Virus record (IMG/VR): IMGVR_UViG_3300042465_007039 | Span: 1 to 64,000 of that record | From: a virus | Length of the DNA stretch: 64,000 nt | Direction: 5' to 3' (one strand) | Made by a program: the position numbers and the translations under genes | In this document: piece after piece, positions 56,203 through 63,749 of the stretch | Layout: every line of letters begins with the position of its first letter | How positions within the stretch are numbered: position 1 is the stretch's first letter | Notes under the pieces: generated by a model | What the model was told of the DNA's origin: nothing | What the model saw: the letters and a program-made list of their open reading frames with translations, nothing else | Database searches by the model: none

Positions 56203-57180
56203 ATGAAAACAGCATTTATTACAGGCATTGCAGGACAAGACGGCAGTTATTTGGCCGAACACCTGCTGGAACAGGGCTATAGAGTCACTGGCATCATTCG
56301 ACGCAATTCAACTGTGGAGCATCAAAAGGATCGCATTGGCAATCTACCAGTGGAAGTGGAATACGGTGACCTAACTGATCAAAGCAGTCTGGAACGTGCA
56401 CTGCGACTGTATCAACCCAATGAAATCTACAACCTGGGTGCACAAAGTCATGTGCGTATCAGTAGCGACATTCCACAGTTTACCACACAGGTCAATGCCT
56501 TGGGTGTGATCAACATGTTGGAGGCCTATCGCACTGTGGTTCCCGAAGCTAGATTTTATCAAGCTAGCAGCAGCGAGATGTTTGGATCCAGTGTGGATGC
56601 TGACAATTATCAGCGTGAGACCACTCCCATGCGACCGGTGAGCCCATATGGTTGTACCAAGGTGTTTGCCTACAACATGGTACATCACTATCGCAAGGCC
56701 TACCGGTTGCATGCGTCAAACGGTATATTGTTCAACCATGAGAGCCCGCGCCGTGGCTCAAATTTTGTGACCAACAAAGTGGTCAAAGGTGCTGTGGAGA
56801 TTGCTCTGGGCTTGAGTAACCAGTTGGAGATGGGCAATATGGACAGTTATCGTGACTGGGGTCACAGCTATGATTATGTGCGAGCCATGCACCTGATTAC
56901 ACAACAAGACCAACCTGACGACTTTGTGGTGTCCACTGGCATTACTAGATCTGTGCGAGACATGTGTGAATATGTATTTGGACAACTGGGATTGAATTAT
57001 CAAGACCATGTGATTCAGAATCCTAAATACCTTCGCCCAGAAGAACTGCCTTACTTGCGTGGAGACAACACCAAGATTGTCAAGCAACTGGGATGGCAAC
57101 TCACATACACATTTGAAGCACTCATGGACGAAATGATTGAGCACTGGCAACACATTTACAGCCGACAACGCAACGATTAA
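56203..57180 (+). CDS. gmd: GDP-mannose 4,6-dehydratase
   Basis: 325 residues. AFITGIAGQDGSYLAEHLLEQGYRVTGIIRR is the NADP site characteristic of Gmd. ASSSEMFGSS, SPYGCTKVFAYNM (Y-x-x-x-K) and GILFNHESPRRGSNFVT are nearly diagnostic for the family. It makes GDP-4-keto-6-deoxymannose, precursor of GDP-fucose, GDP-rhamnose or perosamine. It is the best-defined sugar enzyme here and implies a deoxysugar for phage or host glycan. Start is 2 nt after the SDR stop. Confidence 0.95.
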   Translation: MKTAFITGIAGQDGSYLAEHLLEQGYRVTGIIRRNSTVEHQKDRIGNLPVEVEYGDLTDQSSLERALRLYQPNEIYNLGAQSHVRISSDIPQFTTQVNALGVINMLEAYRTVVPEARFYQASSSEMFGSSVDADNYQRETTPMRPVSPYGCTKVFAYNMVHHYRKAYRLHASNGILFNHESPRRGSNFVTNKVVKGAVEIALGLSNQLEMGNMDSYRDWGHSYDYVRAMHLITQQDQPDDFVVSTGITRSVRDMCEYVFGQLGLNYQDHVIQNPKYLRPEELPYLRGDNTKIVKQLGWQLTYTFEALMDEMIEHWQHIYSRQRND

Positions 57181-57181
57181 C

Positions 57182-57889
57182 ATGAAAAAACTATTTACAT
57201 TCGGATGTAGTTTTACCAACTATCGCTGGAGTACGTGGGCTAATTGTTTGGCCCCAGAATTTGATTATTTTGAAAATTGGGGGCAAGCCGGCGGCGGCAA
57301 TCATTATATTTTTAATTCAGTAATGGAAGCGGATCAACGGTATTCATTTGGACCTGACGATACTGTAGTAGTTTGTTGGACCAGCATTGATCGAGAAGAC
57401 CGGTACATACAAGACAGATGGCACACACCGGGTAATGCATATTTTGCCAAGACAGTGTATCATCCAGACTATCTTCGATCTCACATTGATGAGCGAGGAT
57501 TTTTAATTCGCGATCTGGCATACATCAAAGCTGTAAAAACTTTGTTAGAAAACCGGCCGGGCATAAACTGGAAATTTTTAAGCATGGTAGAACTAATGGC
57601 TCGACCTGTTGCCGACGACAATGTCAGTGTTTATAGAGATGTTATGAGACTGTATTCAGATGTGCTAGATACTATTTTGCCTGGATACGACAAAACTGTT
57701 TTTTTAAACAACTGGCCTAAACCAGGAGATGATCCACATCCCAGTCCCGAAGAACATTTGGCTTATCTAGATGTAGTGTTGCCAGGTTGGGTGACAAAAG
57801 AATCAACTCGTGTTAAAATGCATGAGGAAAGTATTAATTTAACAAAAACCCCTGCACGTTCAGGAATAGCAAAGGTAAAAAGATTATGA
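57182..57889 (+). CDS. SGNH-hydrolase-like protein (3 of 4)
   Basis: 235 residues. MKKLFTFGCSFTNYRWSTWANCLA begins with block I (G-C-S), followed by NWGQAGGGNHYIFNSVM as the Gly block and VVCWTSIDREDRYI. A late DDPHPSPEEHLAYLD supplies the D-x-x-H dyad (DPH and EEH candidates). All four SGNH-like proteins have G-(C/D)-S in place of GDSL. Probable O-deacetylase or esterase of glycans. It ends in an ATGA overlap with queE. Confidence 0.72.
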   Translation: MKKLFTFGCSFTNYRWSTWANCLAPEFDYFENWGQAGGGNHYIFNSVMEADQRYSFGPDDTVVVCWTSIDREDRYIQDRWHTPGNAYFAKTVYHPDYLRSHIDERGFLIRDLAYIKAVKTLLENRPGINWKFLSMVELMARPVADDNVSVYRDVMRLYSDVLDTILPGYDKTVFLNNWPKPGDDPHPSPEEHLAYLDVVLPGWVTKESTRVKMHEESINLTKTPARSGIAKVKRL

Positions 57890-58731
57890 AACTCAAAGTA
57901 AGTGAACTATTTTATTCAGCACAAGGCGAAGGTCGCTATGTAGGCGTTCCTTCAGTATTTCTACGCACGTTTGGTTGCAACTTTACCTGTTCAGGATTTG
58001 GCTGCAAGCCTGGAGAAAAATCCACAGAAGCAGACAAAGTGGCCAAGAAAGTTGAACTGTACAAGACTTTTGAAGAACTACCCTTGGTCACAACTGGCTG
58101 CGACAGCTATGCGTCATGGCACCCAGACTTCAAACATCTCAGTCCCACATACACTGCACAAGAACTGGCAGACCGCATGACTGAACTGTTGCCCAATGGT
58201 GTGTGGCAACAGCCCAACGGCAATCCCGTGCACTTGGTAATCACTGGCGGCGAGCCCTTGCTGGGCTGGCAACGTGCTTATCCAGAACTGTTGGATATTC
58301 TAGCCGAACGTGGTCTGCGGCATATCACATTTGAAACCAATGGTACCCAAGAACTCACTCGAGATTTCAAACAGTATCTGGCCAACTGGTTTGGTGAGAT
58401 CACTTTCAGCGTCAGCCCCAAGCTGAGTGTGAGTGGCGAAGCTTGGGCAGATGCTATACGGCCTGATGTGGTCTGGGATTATGAATCCTACGGTGTGACC
58501 TATCTCAAGTTTGTGGTAGAAAAGCCTGCGGACTTTGACGAACTGGATCGTGCTGTGGCCGAATATCGCAGTCGTGAATTTGCAGGCCCTGTGTTTGTGA
58601 TGCCTGTTGGCGGCGTGGTGTCAGTGTATAACGGCAACAGAATTAACGTGGCCGACGAAGCACTTAAACGTGGCTACTGGTACAGTCCACGATTGCATGT
58701 GGATATCTGGGGCAATGGCTGGGGAAAATAA
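57886..58731 (+). CDS. queE: 7-carboxy-7-deazaguanine synthase (QueE), radical SAM
   Basis: 281 residues. YSAQGEGRYVGVPSVFLRTFGCNFTC is the start of QueE, with ligands C31 and C35 and a third Cys at C40 (spacing CX3CX4C, where many family members have CX3CX2C). HLVITGGEPLLGW is the G-G-E-P SAM-binding motif, and ITFETNGTQ and FSVSPKLS are further QueE blocks. Larger than bacterial QueE (about 225) because of an insert at 41-95. Converts carboxytetrahydropterin to CDG. No queC is seen in this window. Confidence 0.95.
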   Translation: MKLKVSELFYSAQGEGRYVGVPSVFLRTFGCNFTCSGFGCKPGEKSTEADKVAKKVELYKTFEELPLVTTGCDSYASWHPDFKHLSPTYTAQELADRMTELLPNGVWQQPNGNPVHLVITGGEPLLGWQRAYPELLDILAERGLRHITFETNGTQELTRDFKQYLANWFGEITFSVSPKLSVSGEAWADAIRPDVVWDYESYGVTYLKFVVEKPADFDELDRAVAEYRSREFAGPVFVMPVGGVVSVYNGNRINVADEALKRGYWYSPRLHVDIWGNGWGK

Positions 58732-59148
58732 ATGTTCAACAAAATCAAAAAGTGGCTTGGCAATGACCGGCCTGCAGCAGGTGGCCTAGTGCCCCCAAAG
58801 CCTGAACCCAGGGCACCAAAAGCCAAGCCTCCGGTCAAGAGTGAGAAAGAGCTTGCAACTGAAAAAGGCGAGCCTTATGTTGCTATCTTGCGCATGGACG
58901 TTGACCCCGAAAACTTGCACCAAGGTGCGTTTGAACTAGACTGGAACGAAATCTTTATTGCTCGACTGGTCAAAGCTGGCTACATGATCAAAAAAGACGA
59001 CACTGACACAGAAATTATGGATCGCTGGTTTCAGAACGTGTGCCGCCATGTGGTGATGGAAACTTGGGAACAAGAGCAGGCCATAAACAAATCAGGCATC
59101 TGGGTACGCAGCACTGACATTGGCAACGGTCGCAGCGAGGTATCATAA
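58732..59148 (+). CDS. Conserved phage protein (138 aa)
   Basis: Starts directly after the queE stop. N-terminal 50 residues are Pro/Lys-rich and disordered; the rest (YVAILRMDVDPENLHQGAFELDWNEIFIARLVKAGYMIKKDDTDTEIMDRWFQNVCRHVVMETWEQE) is compact and of a type often seen in T4-like cyanophages without assigned role. The ATG has GGGGA upstream. Confidence 0.72.
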   Translation: MFNKIKKWLGNDRPAAGGLVPPKPEPRAPKAKPPVKSEKELATEKGEPYVAILRMDVDPENLHQGAFELDWNEIFIARLVKAGYMIKKDDTDTEIMDRWFQNVCRHVVMETWEQEQAINKSGIWVRSTDIGNGRSEVS

Positions 59149-59150
59149 AC

Positions 59151-59333
59151 ATGTACAACGTCGAAGAGCGCATGCAAGAATTGGCACTACCCATAGAAAA
59201 ACAAATCCTAATGTGCGACAATCGCGAAGAACTGCTGATGATGGCTTGTGTTATGATGCAACGTACTCGAGAAATTTTTGATCAAGAAATTGGTGAGGCA
59301 GGCAGAAAATTAATGTTTAAAGATTTAGTATGA
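59151..59333 (+). CDS. Small helical protein (60 aa)
   Basis: Two nt after the previous stop; an acidic, Met-rich helical product (MYNVEERMQELALPIEKQILMCDNREELLMMACVMMQRTREIFDQEIG...). Its TGA overlaps the next start (ATGA). Conserved-looking but unassigned. Confidence 0.7.
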   Translation: MYNVEERMQELALPIEKQILMCDNREELLMMACVMMQRTREIFDQEIGEAGRKLMFKDLV

Positions 59334-59806
59334 TATTTAATCACATCAAACAACTCAAACAAGACGGAAAGAAAATTGGCATCACTTTCTCAACCTTTGA
59401 CATGCTGCATGCTGGCCACATTGCCATGCTGTCAGAAGCCAAGAACCACTGCGATTATTTGATATGCGGCCTGCAAACTGATCCCACAATTGACAGACCT
59501 GATACCAAAAACAAACCTATACAAAGCATTGTGGAACGACAGATACAATTGGCTGCTTGCCGTTATGTGGACGAAGTTGTGGTGTATCAAACTGAACAAG
59601 ATCTCATTGACCTGTTGTTGATTCTGCCACTTGATGTGCGTGTGCTGGGTGTAGAATACAAGCATCAGGATTTTAGTGGTCGGTCCGAAGGTGCCCTGCG
59701 AGGAATTGAACTGGTATTCAACGGACGAGACCATAGTTTCTCCAGCAGTAGTCTACGCAAGCGTGTGGTTGCTGCCGAAAGTCACAAGGCACTGTCACAC
59801 AAATGA
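59330..59806 (+). CDS. Cytidylyltransferase (TagD/HldE-C-like)
   Basis: 158 residues. KIGITFSTFDMLHAGHIAMLSEAKNHCDYLICGLQTDP is the T/HxGH nucleotidyltransferase core, VERQIQLAACRYVDEVVVY is typical of the glycerol-3-phosphate/ADP-heptose group, and SSSSLRKRV the C-terminal phosphate-binding site. It activates an alcohol or sugar phosphate with CTP or ATP. Product unknown; fits the glycan island. Confidence 0.87.
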   Translation: MIFNHIKQLKQDGKKIGITFSTFDMLHAGHIAMLSEAKNHCDYLICGLQTDPTIDRPDTKNKPIQSIVERQIQLAACRYVDEVVVYQTEQDLIDLLLILPLDVRVLGVEYKHQDFSGRSEGALRGIELVFNGRDHSFSSSSLRKRVVAAESHKALSHK

Positions 59807-60540
59807 TCTTGTACGTTAATGGTTGTAGCCATAGTGCAGCCGCTGAGGCGTTGGTCAAATACGCCTGGTCATGTGATGACGGTGATCTATGGGGAACTGG
59901 AGCTGAGCCGCATCCTGCTAACCTGGCAGTTAGTTACGGCAAAAGAATAGCAGACGCCATGGGCATGGACTTGATATGTCAGGCCAGTTCGGGCGGCAGC
60001 AACGATCGTGTTATTAGAACCACCACAGAATGGATCAATCACAATCAAGAACAATTGGCAAATACGTTTGTAATTTTGCAATGGACCACTTGGGAACGAG
60101 AAGAATGGTTGCATAATGGCACATGGTATCAAGTAAATGCTAGCGGAATAGACACTGTGCCATCTGAACTACAAGAACGCTACAAAAACTATGTGGTAAA
60201 TGTAGATTGGCCCAGTAAAACTCTTGATGCACATGATAAAATTTGGGCAATGCATTTGTACCTCAAACAGCTAGGCGTGCGACATTTGTTCTTTAGTGGC
60301 CACAGTACATTTAGTGATATCCAGGATCAACTCGACTGGGGCAAATACTACATGTATCCGTATGTTCGGGAAGAATCCTATCATAATTGGCTAATAAACA
60401 ACGGTGGCACCTATGCCAATGCCAAAAGTTATCATTTTGATGCCAAAAGTCATAGACTTTGGGCTGAACGTGTGCTACAATACATTAAAGATAACCAACT
60501 ACTAGGCACCAATGAAATACCTGCTAATCGACACGTCTAA
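59803..60540 (+). CDS. SGNH-hydrolase-like protein (4 of 4)
   Basis: 245 residues. MILYVNGCSHSAAAEALVKYAW gives block I (G-C-S), CQASSGGSNDRVIRTTTEWI the Gly block, and FVILQWTTWEREEWL the third. AKSYHFDAKSHRLWAERVLQYI supplies a terminal D-x-x-x-H. Similar in size and motif order to the 57182 protein. Esterase/O-deacetylase is likely. It overlaps the RNase H gene by 29 nt. Confidence 0.75.
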   Translation: MILYVNGCSHSAAAEALVKYAWSCDDGDLWGTGAEPHPANLAVSYGKRIADAMGMDLICQASSGGSNDRVIRTTTEWINHNQEQLANTFVILQWTTWEREEWLHNGTWYQVNASGIDTVPSELQERYKNYVVNVDWPSKTLDAHDKIWAMHLYLKQLGVRHLFFSGHSTFSDIQDQLDWGKYYMYPYVREESYHNWLINNGGTYANAKSYHFDAKSHRLWAERVLQYIKDNQLLGTNEIPANRHV

Positions 60541-61546
60541 CATGTTCTTTCGTGCCAGGCATCAAGCACATCGTGCCAGTGACACATGGACCAAGCTGGG
60601 TTTTGCCCTGCACCTGACTTTTATGAGTGCCAACAAGGTTGCTCGTGATCTTGGAGCAGACCACGTGGTGTTTGCACTGGAAGGTCGCTCGTGGCGCAAA
60701 GACGTGTACAAACCCTACAAGGCCAACCGTGCTGTGGCACGTGGTGCCATGACTGAGACTGAATCCGAAGAAGACAAGATGTTTTGGGAGACTTATGATT
60801 TGATGACCCAGTATCTCTCAGCCAAGACCAATTGCAGTGTGATACGCTGTGCCACTGCCGAAGCAGACGATGTGATTGCTCGCTGGATCGCACTGCATCC
60901 ACAAGACGAACATGTGATTGTGAGTTCAGACTCAGATTTTGTGCAAATGATTGCACCCAATGTCAAACTCTACAACGGCATCAATGAACACTTGTTTGCT
61001 GTGGACGGTGTCACAGACAATCGTGGTCGCCGCCTGGCATTCACTGTTGAAAGCAACAGTAAAATCAAAGTAGGCAAGCCTGACCCCAAGTTTGAAATAC
61101 CTGCAGACTATCAGCATTGGGCATTGTTCATGAAATGTATGCGTGGCGACCCAGGTGACAATGTGTTTTCGGCCTATCCTGGTGTGCGAGTAAAAGGCAC
61201 CAAGAATCAGGTGGGCTTGACTGAAGCTTTCAAAGACCGTGATCGCCGTGGTTATGCCTGGAACAATCTCATGCTTCAGAGATGGTCTGACCACGAGCAA
61301 GCAGAACACCGAGTGCTAGACGACTACGAACGCAACCGTACCTTGATCGATCTCACAGCACAGCCCGATGATGTCAAGGCCGCGGTAGATGCTGCCATTC
61401 GCGAACAAGTCAGTCACAAAGATGTGGGCATGGTAGGTGCACACTTTTTGAAATTCTGTGGCAAGTACGATCTTGTCAAACTCAGCGACCATGCAGATGC
61501 CATGGGTCGTTGGCTGAACACAACATACCAAGGAGTATTAAAATGA
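60512..61546 (+). CDS. rnh: RNase H / 5'-3' flap exonuclease (T4 Rnh-like)
   Basis: 344 residues, related to T4 RNase H (305) and FEN-1. LLIDTSNMFFRARHQ supplies the first Asp, DHVVFALEGRSWRKDVYKPYKANR the second acidic and Arg/Lys elements, ATAEADDVIARWI the central E-A-D-D, VIVSSDSDFVQMI the D-S-D, and MRGDPGDNVFSAYPGVRVKGT the H3TH-type G-D-x-x-D-N. It removes Okazaki primers during phage replication, in company with gp43, 44 and 45. Confidence 0.92.
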   Translation: MKYLLIDTSNMFFRARHQAHRASDTWTKLGFALHLTFMSANKVARDLGADHVVFALEGRSWRKDVYKPYKANRAVARGAMTETESEEDKMFWETYDLMTQYLSAKTNCSVIRCATAEADDVIARWIALHPQDEHVIVSSDSDFVQMIAPNVKLYNGINEHLFAVDGVTDNRGRRLAFTVESNSKIKVGKPDPKFEIPADYQHWALFMKCMRGDPGDNVFSAYPGVRVKGTKNQVGLTEAFKDRDRRGYAWNNLMLQRWSDHEQAEHRVLDDYERNRTLIDLTAQPDDVKAAVDAAIREQVSHKDVGMVGAHFLKFCGKYDLVKLSDHADAMGRWLNTTYQGVLK

Positions 61547-61986
61547 TCGAAGCAAAACCAGTTATTCCCGACAGATACTGGATCCTCAAACAGGACAACC
61601 GCAAGGTTGGGCAAATCGAAGCAGATGAATCTGGAGTCACTGTAAAGATACAGAACCGTGTGGCCGGCTACAAAACCATCCGGATGGCTGGTCGCGAGGC
61701 CAATATTGAATTTACCAAGTTATCCAGTGTCAAGCCAGTCACCAACCAGGTGCATGGGTTTGAAGTCACCGGACGTGTGTACAATCCTGTATGGGATGTG
61801 AAACACCGATTGCCGTTGTTCACCCGCGACACCAAAAGCAAAAGCTGGTATGCTGCTGGATGGTACCGAGTCAAACAACATCGTGACTGGAAGACTGTGC
61901 AGAATCCCAAGTTGATTGCACTACAACGATATGACTATCAAGGCCCTTTTCACACCAAGGAACAAGCAAATGACAAATCCGTTTAG
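61543..61986 (+). CDS. Conserved phage protein (147 aa)
   Basis: AAGGAG at 61530-61535 and an ATGA overlap fix the start at 61543. A basic, beta-rich protein (VIPDRYWILKQDNRKVGQIEADESGVTVKIQNRVAGYKTIRM...GWYRVKQHRDWKTVQNPKLIALQRYDYQGPF). Similar sequences occur near replication genes in T4-like cyanophages without a known role. The basic surface suggests nucleic acid binding. Confidence 0.78.
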   Translation: MIEAKPVIPDRYWILKQDNRKVGQIEADESGVTVKIQNRVAGYKTIRMAGREANIEFTKLSSVKPVTNQVHGFEVTGRVYNPVWDVKHRLPLFTRDTKSKSWYAAGWYRVKQHRDWKTVQNPKLIALQRYDYQGPFHTKEQANDKSV

Positions 61987-62338
61987 AGATCAAGAGAAAT
62001 TTATGCGAGCATGTGATCAGAAAACTGATGCGTATGCAATTTCTCAGTACAAGATGTATCTGAATCTAATTGACGAAGAACATGCTGAACTCAAACAAGC
62101 AGTGGCAGACGACGACATGACTGAACAGTTGGACGCCTTGATTGACATCCTGGTGGTCACCATTGGTGCTATACATAGTGCTGGATTCAACGGCGAAGGT
62201 GCCTGGAAAGAAGTTATGAACACAAACTTTGCCAAGATTGATCGAGACACCGGCAAGGTGCGCAAGCGTGAAGATGGCAAGGTACTCAAGCCCATGGGCT
62301 GGAAAGCACCTGAGCTTACGCCGTTCTTGAAGAAATAA
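61970..62338 (+). CDS. MazG-like nucleoside triphosphate pyrophosphohydrolase
   Basis: 122 residues from the ATG at 61970. LNLIDEEHAELKQAV and EQLDALIDILVVTIGAI form the E-E-x-x-E ... E-x-x-D magnesium motif of the all-alpha MazG/dUTPase-like superfamily. A C-terminal KVRKREDGKVLKPMGWKAPEL is typical of the phage type. It would hydrolyse (d)NTPs or alarmone-like nucleotides and so adjust nucleotide pools. It overlaps the preceding gene by 17 nt. Confidence 0.85.
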   Translation: MTNPFRDQEKFMRACDQKTDAYAISQYKMYLNLIDEEHAELKQAVADDDMTEQLDALIDILVVTIGAIHSAGFNGEGAWKEVMNTNFAKIDRDTGKVRKREDGKVLKPMGWKAPELTPFLKK

Positions 62339-62363
62339 TATACAGACTCAACGGAGAAATACC

Positions 62364-62504
62364 ATGCGACTAATCAATGATGAATACGACGATTGCTGGG
62401 TCTGGGTCGAAGATCACAATGAAGATCTAGAACTCAGTCCGCATTTTGACTACGAAGAAGACGCAATTCAATGGCGTGATCAAATGCAACAGGAGATCAA
62501 ATAA
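62364..62504 (+). CDS. Small acidic protein (46 aa)
   Basis: ACGGAG precedes the ATG at 62364; the frame ends at a TAATG junction with the next gene. MRLINDEYDDCWVWVEDHNEDLELSPHFDYEEDAIQW... is very acidic and aromatic. Such small acidic proteins may mimic DNA or bind a host protein. No family is recognised. Confidence 0.68.
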   Translation: MRLINDEYDDCWVWVEDHNEDLELSPHFDYEEDAIQWRDQMQQEIK

Positions 62505-62722
62505 TGAGTTTACACATCAATCGCTTTGTTGACAGCATCAAAGCACACGAAAGTCGTGGTCAAAAAGACTTTGTCATGAGCATGCGAGACGCCAAGGACT
62601 TGCACAGCGACATTACCAAGTTGTTGTTGACGCTGGAACAGTTGCATAACAAAGCACCTGGTGCCCAAAAAGACGAAGTAATTACCGTAGAACTCACTGG
62701 TGGTGGTTTTAAAAGTACATAG
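62504..62722 (+). CDS. Small helical protein (72 aa)
   Basis: TAATG start, AGGAGA upstream. HINRFVDSIKAHESRGQKDFVMSMRDAKDLHSDITKLLLTLEQLHNKAP is helical, with a short C-terminal strand (EVITVELTGGGF). Similar short proteins occur in T4-like phages; unassigned. Confidence 0.72.
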   Translation: MSLHINRFVDSIKAHESRGQKDFVMSMRDAKDLHSDITKLLLTLEQLHNKAPGAQKDEVITVELTGGGFKST

Positions 62723-62730
62723 TTTATGTG

Positions 62731-62737
62731 ATAAATA
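62731..62737 (+). promoter_or_regulatory. Late promoter box directly before a start codon
   Basis: ATAAATA ends 5 nt before the ATG at 62743. No Shine-Dalgarno between box and ATG. Confidence 0.5.
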
Positions 62738-62742
62738 AATGT

Positions 62743-63039
62743 ATGAGTAGACCCAAACCTCAAGTGTTGATTGAGAACACAAACAAGAAGACTTACAAAA
62801 CTGAGCAGGTGCTGGCCAGCGAAGGCGTATGGGCAGTGTTTTATGAGTCAAAGCCTATCAATTTAAAAACTTCAAACATGCTGACTCAGTATCCTGGACC
62901 CAAGTACAAAAAAGTATCTTTTTCAAATCCAGGACATGCTATCAATCTAGCTCGCAAACTCAACACACAATTCAAAACAGACAAGTTCTCTGTGGTGGTG
63001 TTGACACAGGGAACCCAAGTGTTCCCCAATGCTGTCTAA
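62743..63039 (+). CDS. Small basic protein (98 aa)
   Basis: Start at 62743 (MSRPKPQVLIENTNKKTYKTEQVL...) after the late box; an upstream GTG would overlap the box. Basic alpha/beta protein with a segment YDGKP-like YESKPINLKTSNMLTQYPGPKYKKVSFSNPGHAINLARKLNTQF. Function unknown; perhaps DNA-binding by charge. It overlaps the next gene by 11 nt. Confidence 0.7.
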   Translation: MSRPKPQVLIENTNKKTYKTEQVLASEGVWAVFYESKPINLKTSNMLTQYPGPKYKKVSFSNPGHAINLARKLNTQFKTDKFSVVVLTQGTQVFPNAV

Positions 63040-63394
63040 ACTAGATTATACCAGGCACATGCTGTCGCTGTTGCCCAGCGATCACGGTTTGAGTTTGGAA
63101 ATAGCTTTAAAAGATTGGTGGCAAGATATTCGTCCCGACGGCGGCCTACGTTTGAGTTGCGAAGGATATCAAGTGTTCAAACAGCTGGGTATCGAAAGCT
63201 ACGAATTTGATGTTCCTGTAGGTACACCAGCTAACCCGGGGCAGTTGGTTGCACTGAACAAACACTTGACTCATCCATACTTTATACAACTAGGCAAAAA
63301 GCCTCGCTTGGTATTTTTTGATGGTCGAGAAGCCAGTGCGTTTGCACTGTATGGGGACATTGTTAAATTTACCCGGGGCCTAAATAGAGGTTGA
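63029..63394 (+). CDS. Conserved phage protein (121 aa)
   Basis: MLSKLDYTRHMLSLLPSDHGLSLEIALKDWWQDIRPDGGLRLSCEGYQVFKQLGIESYEFDVP is a compact pattern that I associate with conserved proteins of T4-like aquatic phages. The second half ends RLVFFDGREASAFALYGDIVKFTRGL. No catalytic motif. Its stop overlaps a sigma70-like promoter. Confidence 0.75.
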   Translation: MLSKLDYTRHMLSLLPSDHGLSLEIALKDWWQDIRPDGGLRLSCEGYQVFKQLGIESYEFDVPVGTPANPGQLVALNKHLTHPYFIQLGKKPRLVFFDGREASAFALYGDIVKFTRGLNRG

Positions 63395-63419
63395 CCAAAA
63401 ACCCCAGATCGCTTATACT
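63391..63419 (+). promoter_or_regulatory. Sigma70-like promoter, first of a near-identical pair
   Basis: TTGACC (63391-63396), 17-bp spacer, TATACT (63414-63419). The spacer holds AAAAAC then AGATCG, the same as in the promoter at 63715. A CTAAATA box (63380-63386) lies just upstream and might serve late. Confidence 0.75.
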
Positions 63420-63460
63420 GTAATTGTAGTAGTTAGTGACCCAAGTGAAAGGAGCTCAAA

Positions 63461-63649
63461 ATGGCAGAAGTCAAACTTTCCACACTGTACAAAGTCACAG
63501 TGACAGAATACGACTGTGGTGTGCAACGAGTTGACCCCGACGACATCCGGTATTTTACCACCCTGGAAGAAGCAGAAGCCTACAAATATCGCCAAGATTG
63601 TGGCGGCCCAGAATGCTACTGGCGTGCTAGCATTGAAAAAGTTGCATAA
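63461..63649 (+). CDS. Small protein (62 aa)
   Basis: AAAGGAG before the ATG and a consensus promoter upstream indicate strong early expression. VKLSTLYKVTVTEYDCGVQRVDPDDIRYFTTLEEAEAYKYRQDCGGPECYWRASIEKVA is a small alpha/beta protein with three Cys in the last third (DCGGPEC). Early, strongly expressed small phage proteins often act on host targets; its role is unknown. Confidence 0.75.
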   Translation: MAEVKLSTLYKVTVTEYDCGVQRVDPDDIRYFTTLEEAEAYKYRQDCGGPECYWRASIEKVA

Positions 63650-63656
63650 AAACAAC

Positions 63657-63676
63657 ACTTTTTAACCCCAAAAAGT
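63657..63676 (+). terminator. Weak A/T stem-loop, possible terminator
   Basis: ACTTTTT (63657-63663), loop AACCCC, AAAAAGT (63670-63676). The stem has one G-C pair and no T-tract, so termination is doubtful; it sits 8 nt after the preceding stop. Confidence 0.25.
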
Positions 63677-63714
63677 AGTAATTTTGTAGTAATACTTTTC
63701 ATGTGCAAAAACGG

Positions 63715-63743
63715 TTGACCAAAAACGCAAGATCGGTTATAAT
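63715..63743 (+). promoter_or_regulatory. Sigma70-like promoter, second of a near-identical pair
   Basis: TTGACC (63715-63720), 17-bp spacer with AAAAAC and AGATCG as in the 63391 promoter, TATAAT (63738-63743). The ATG of the last gene is 7 nt from the -10, so its transcript would be leaderless or nearly so. Confidence 0.8.
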
Positions 63744-63749
63744 ATACAC

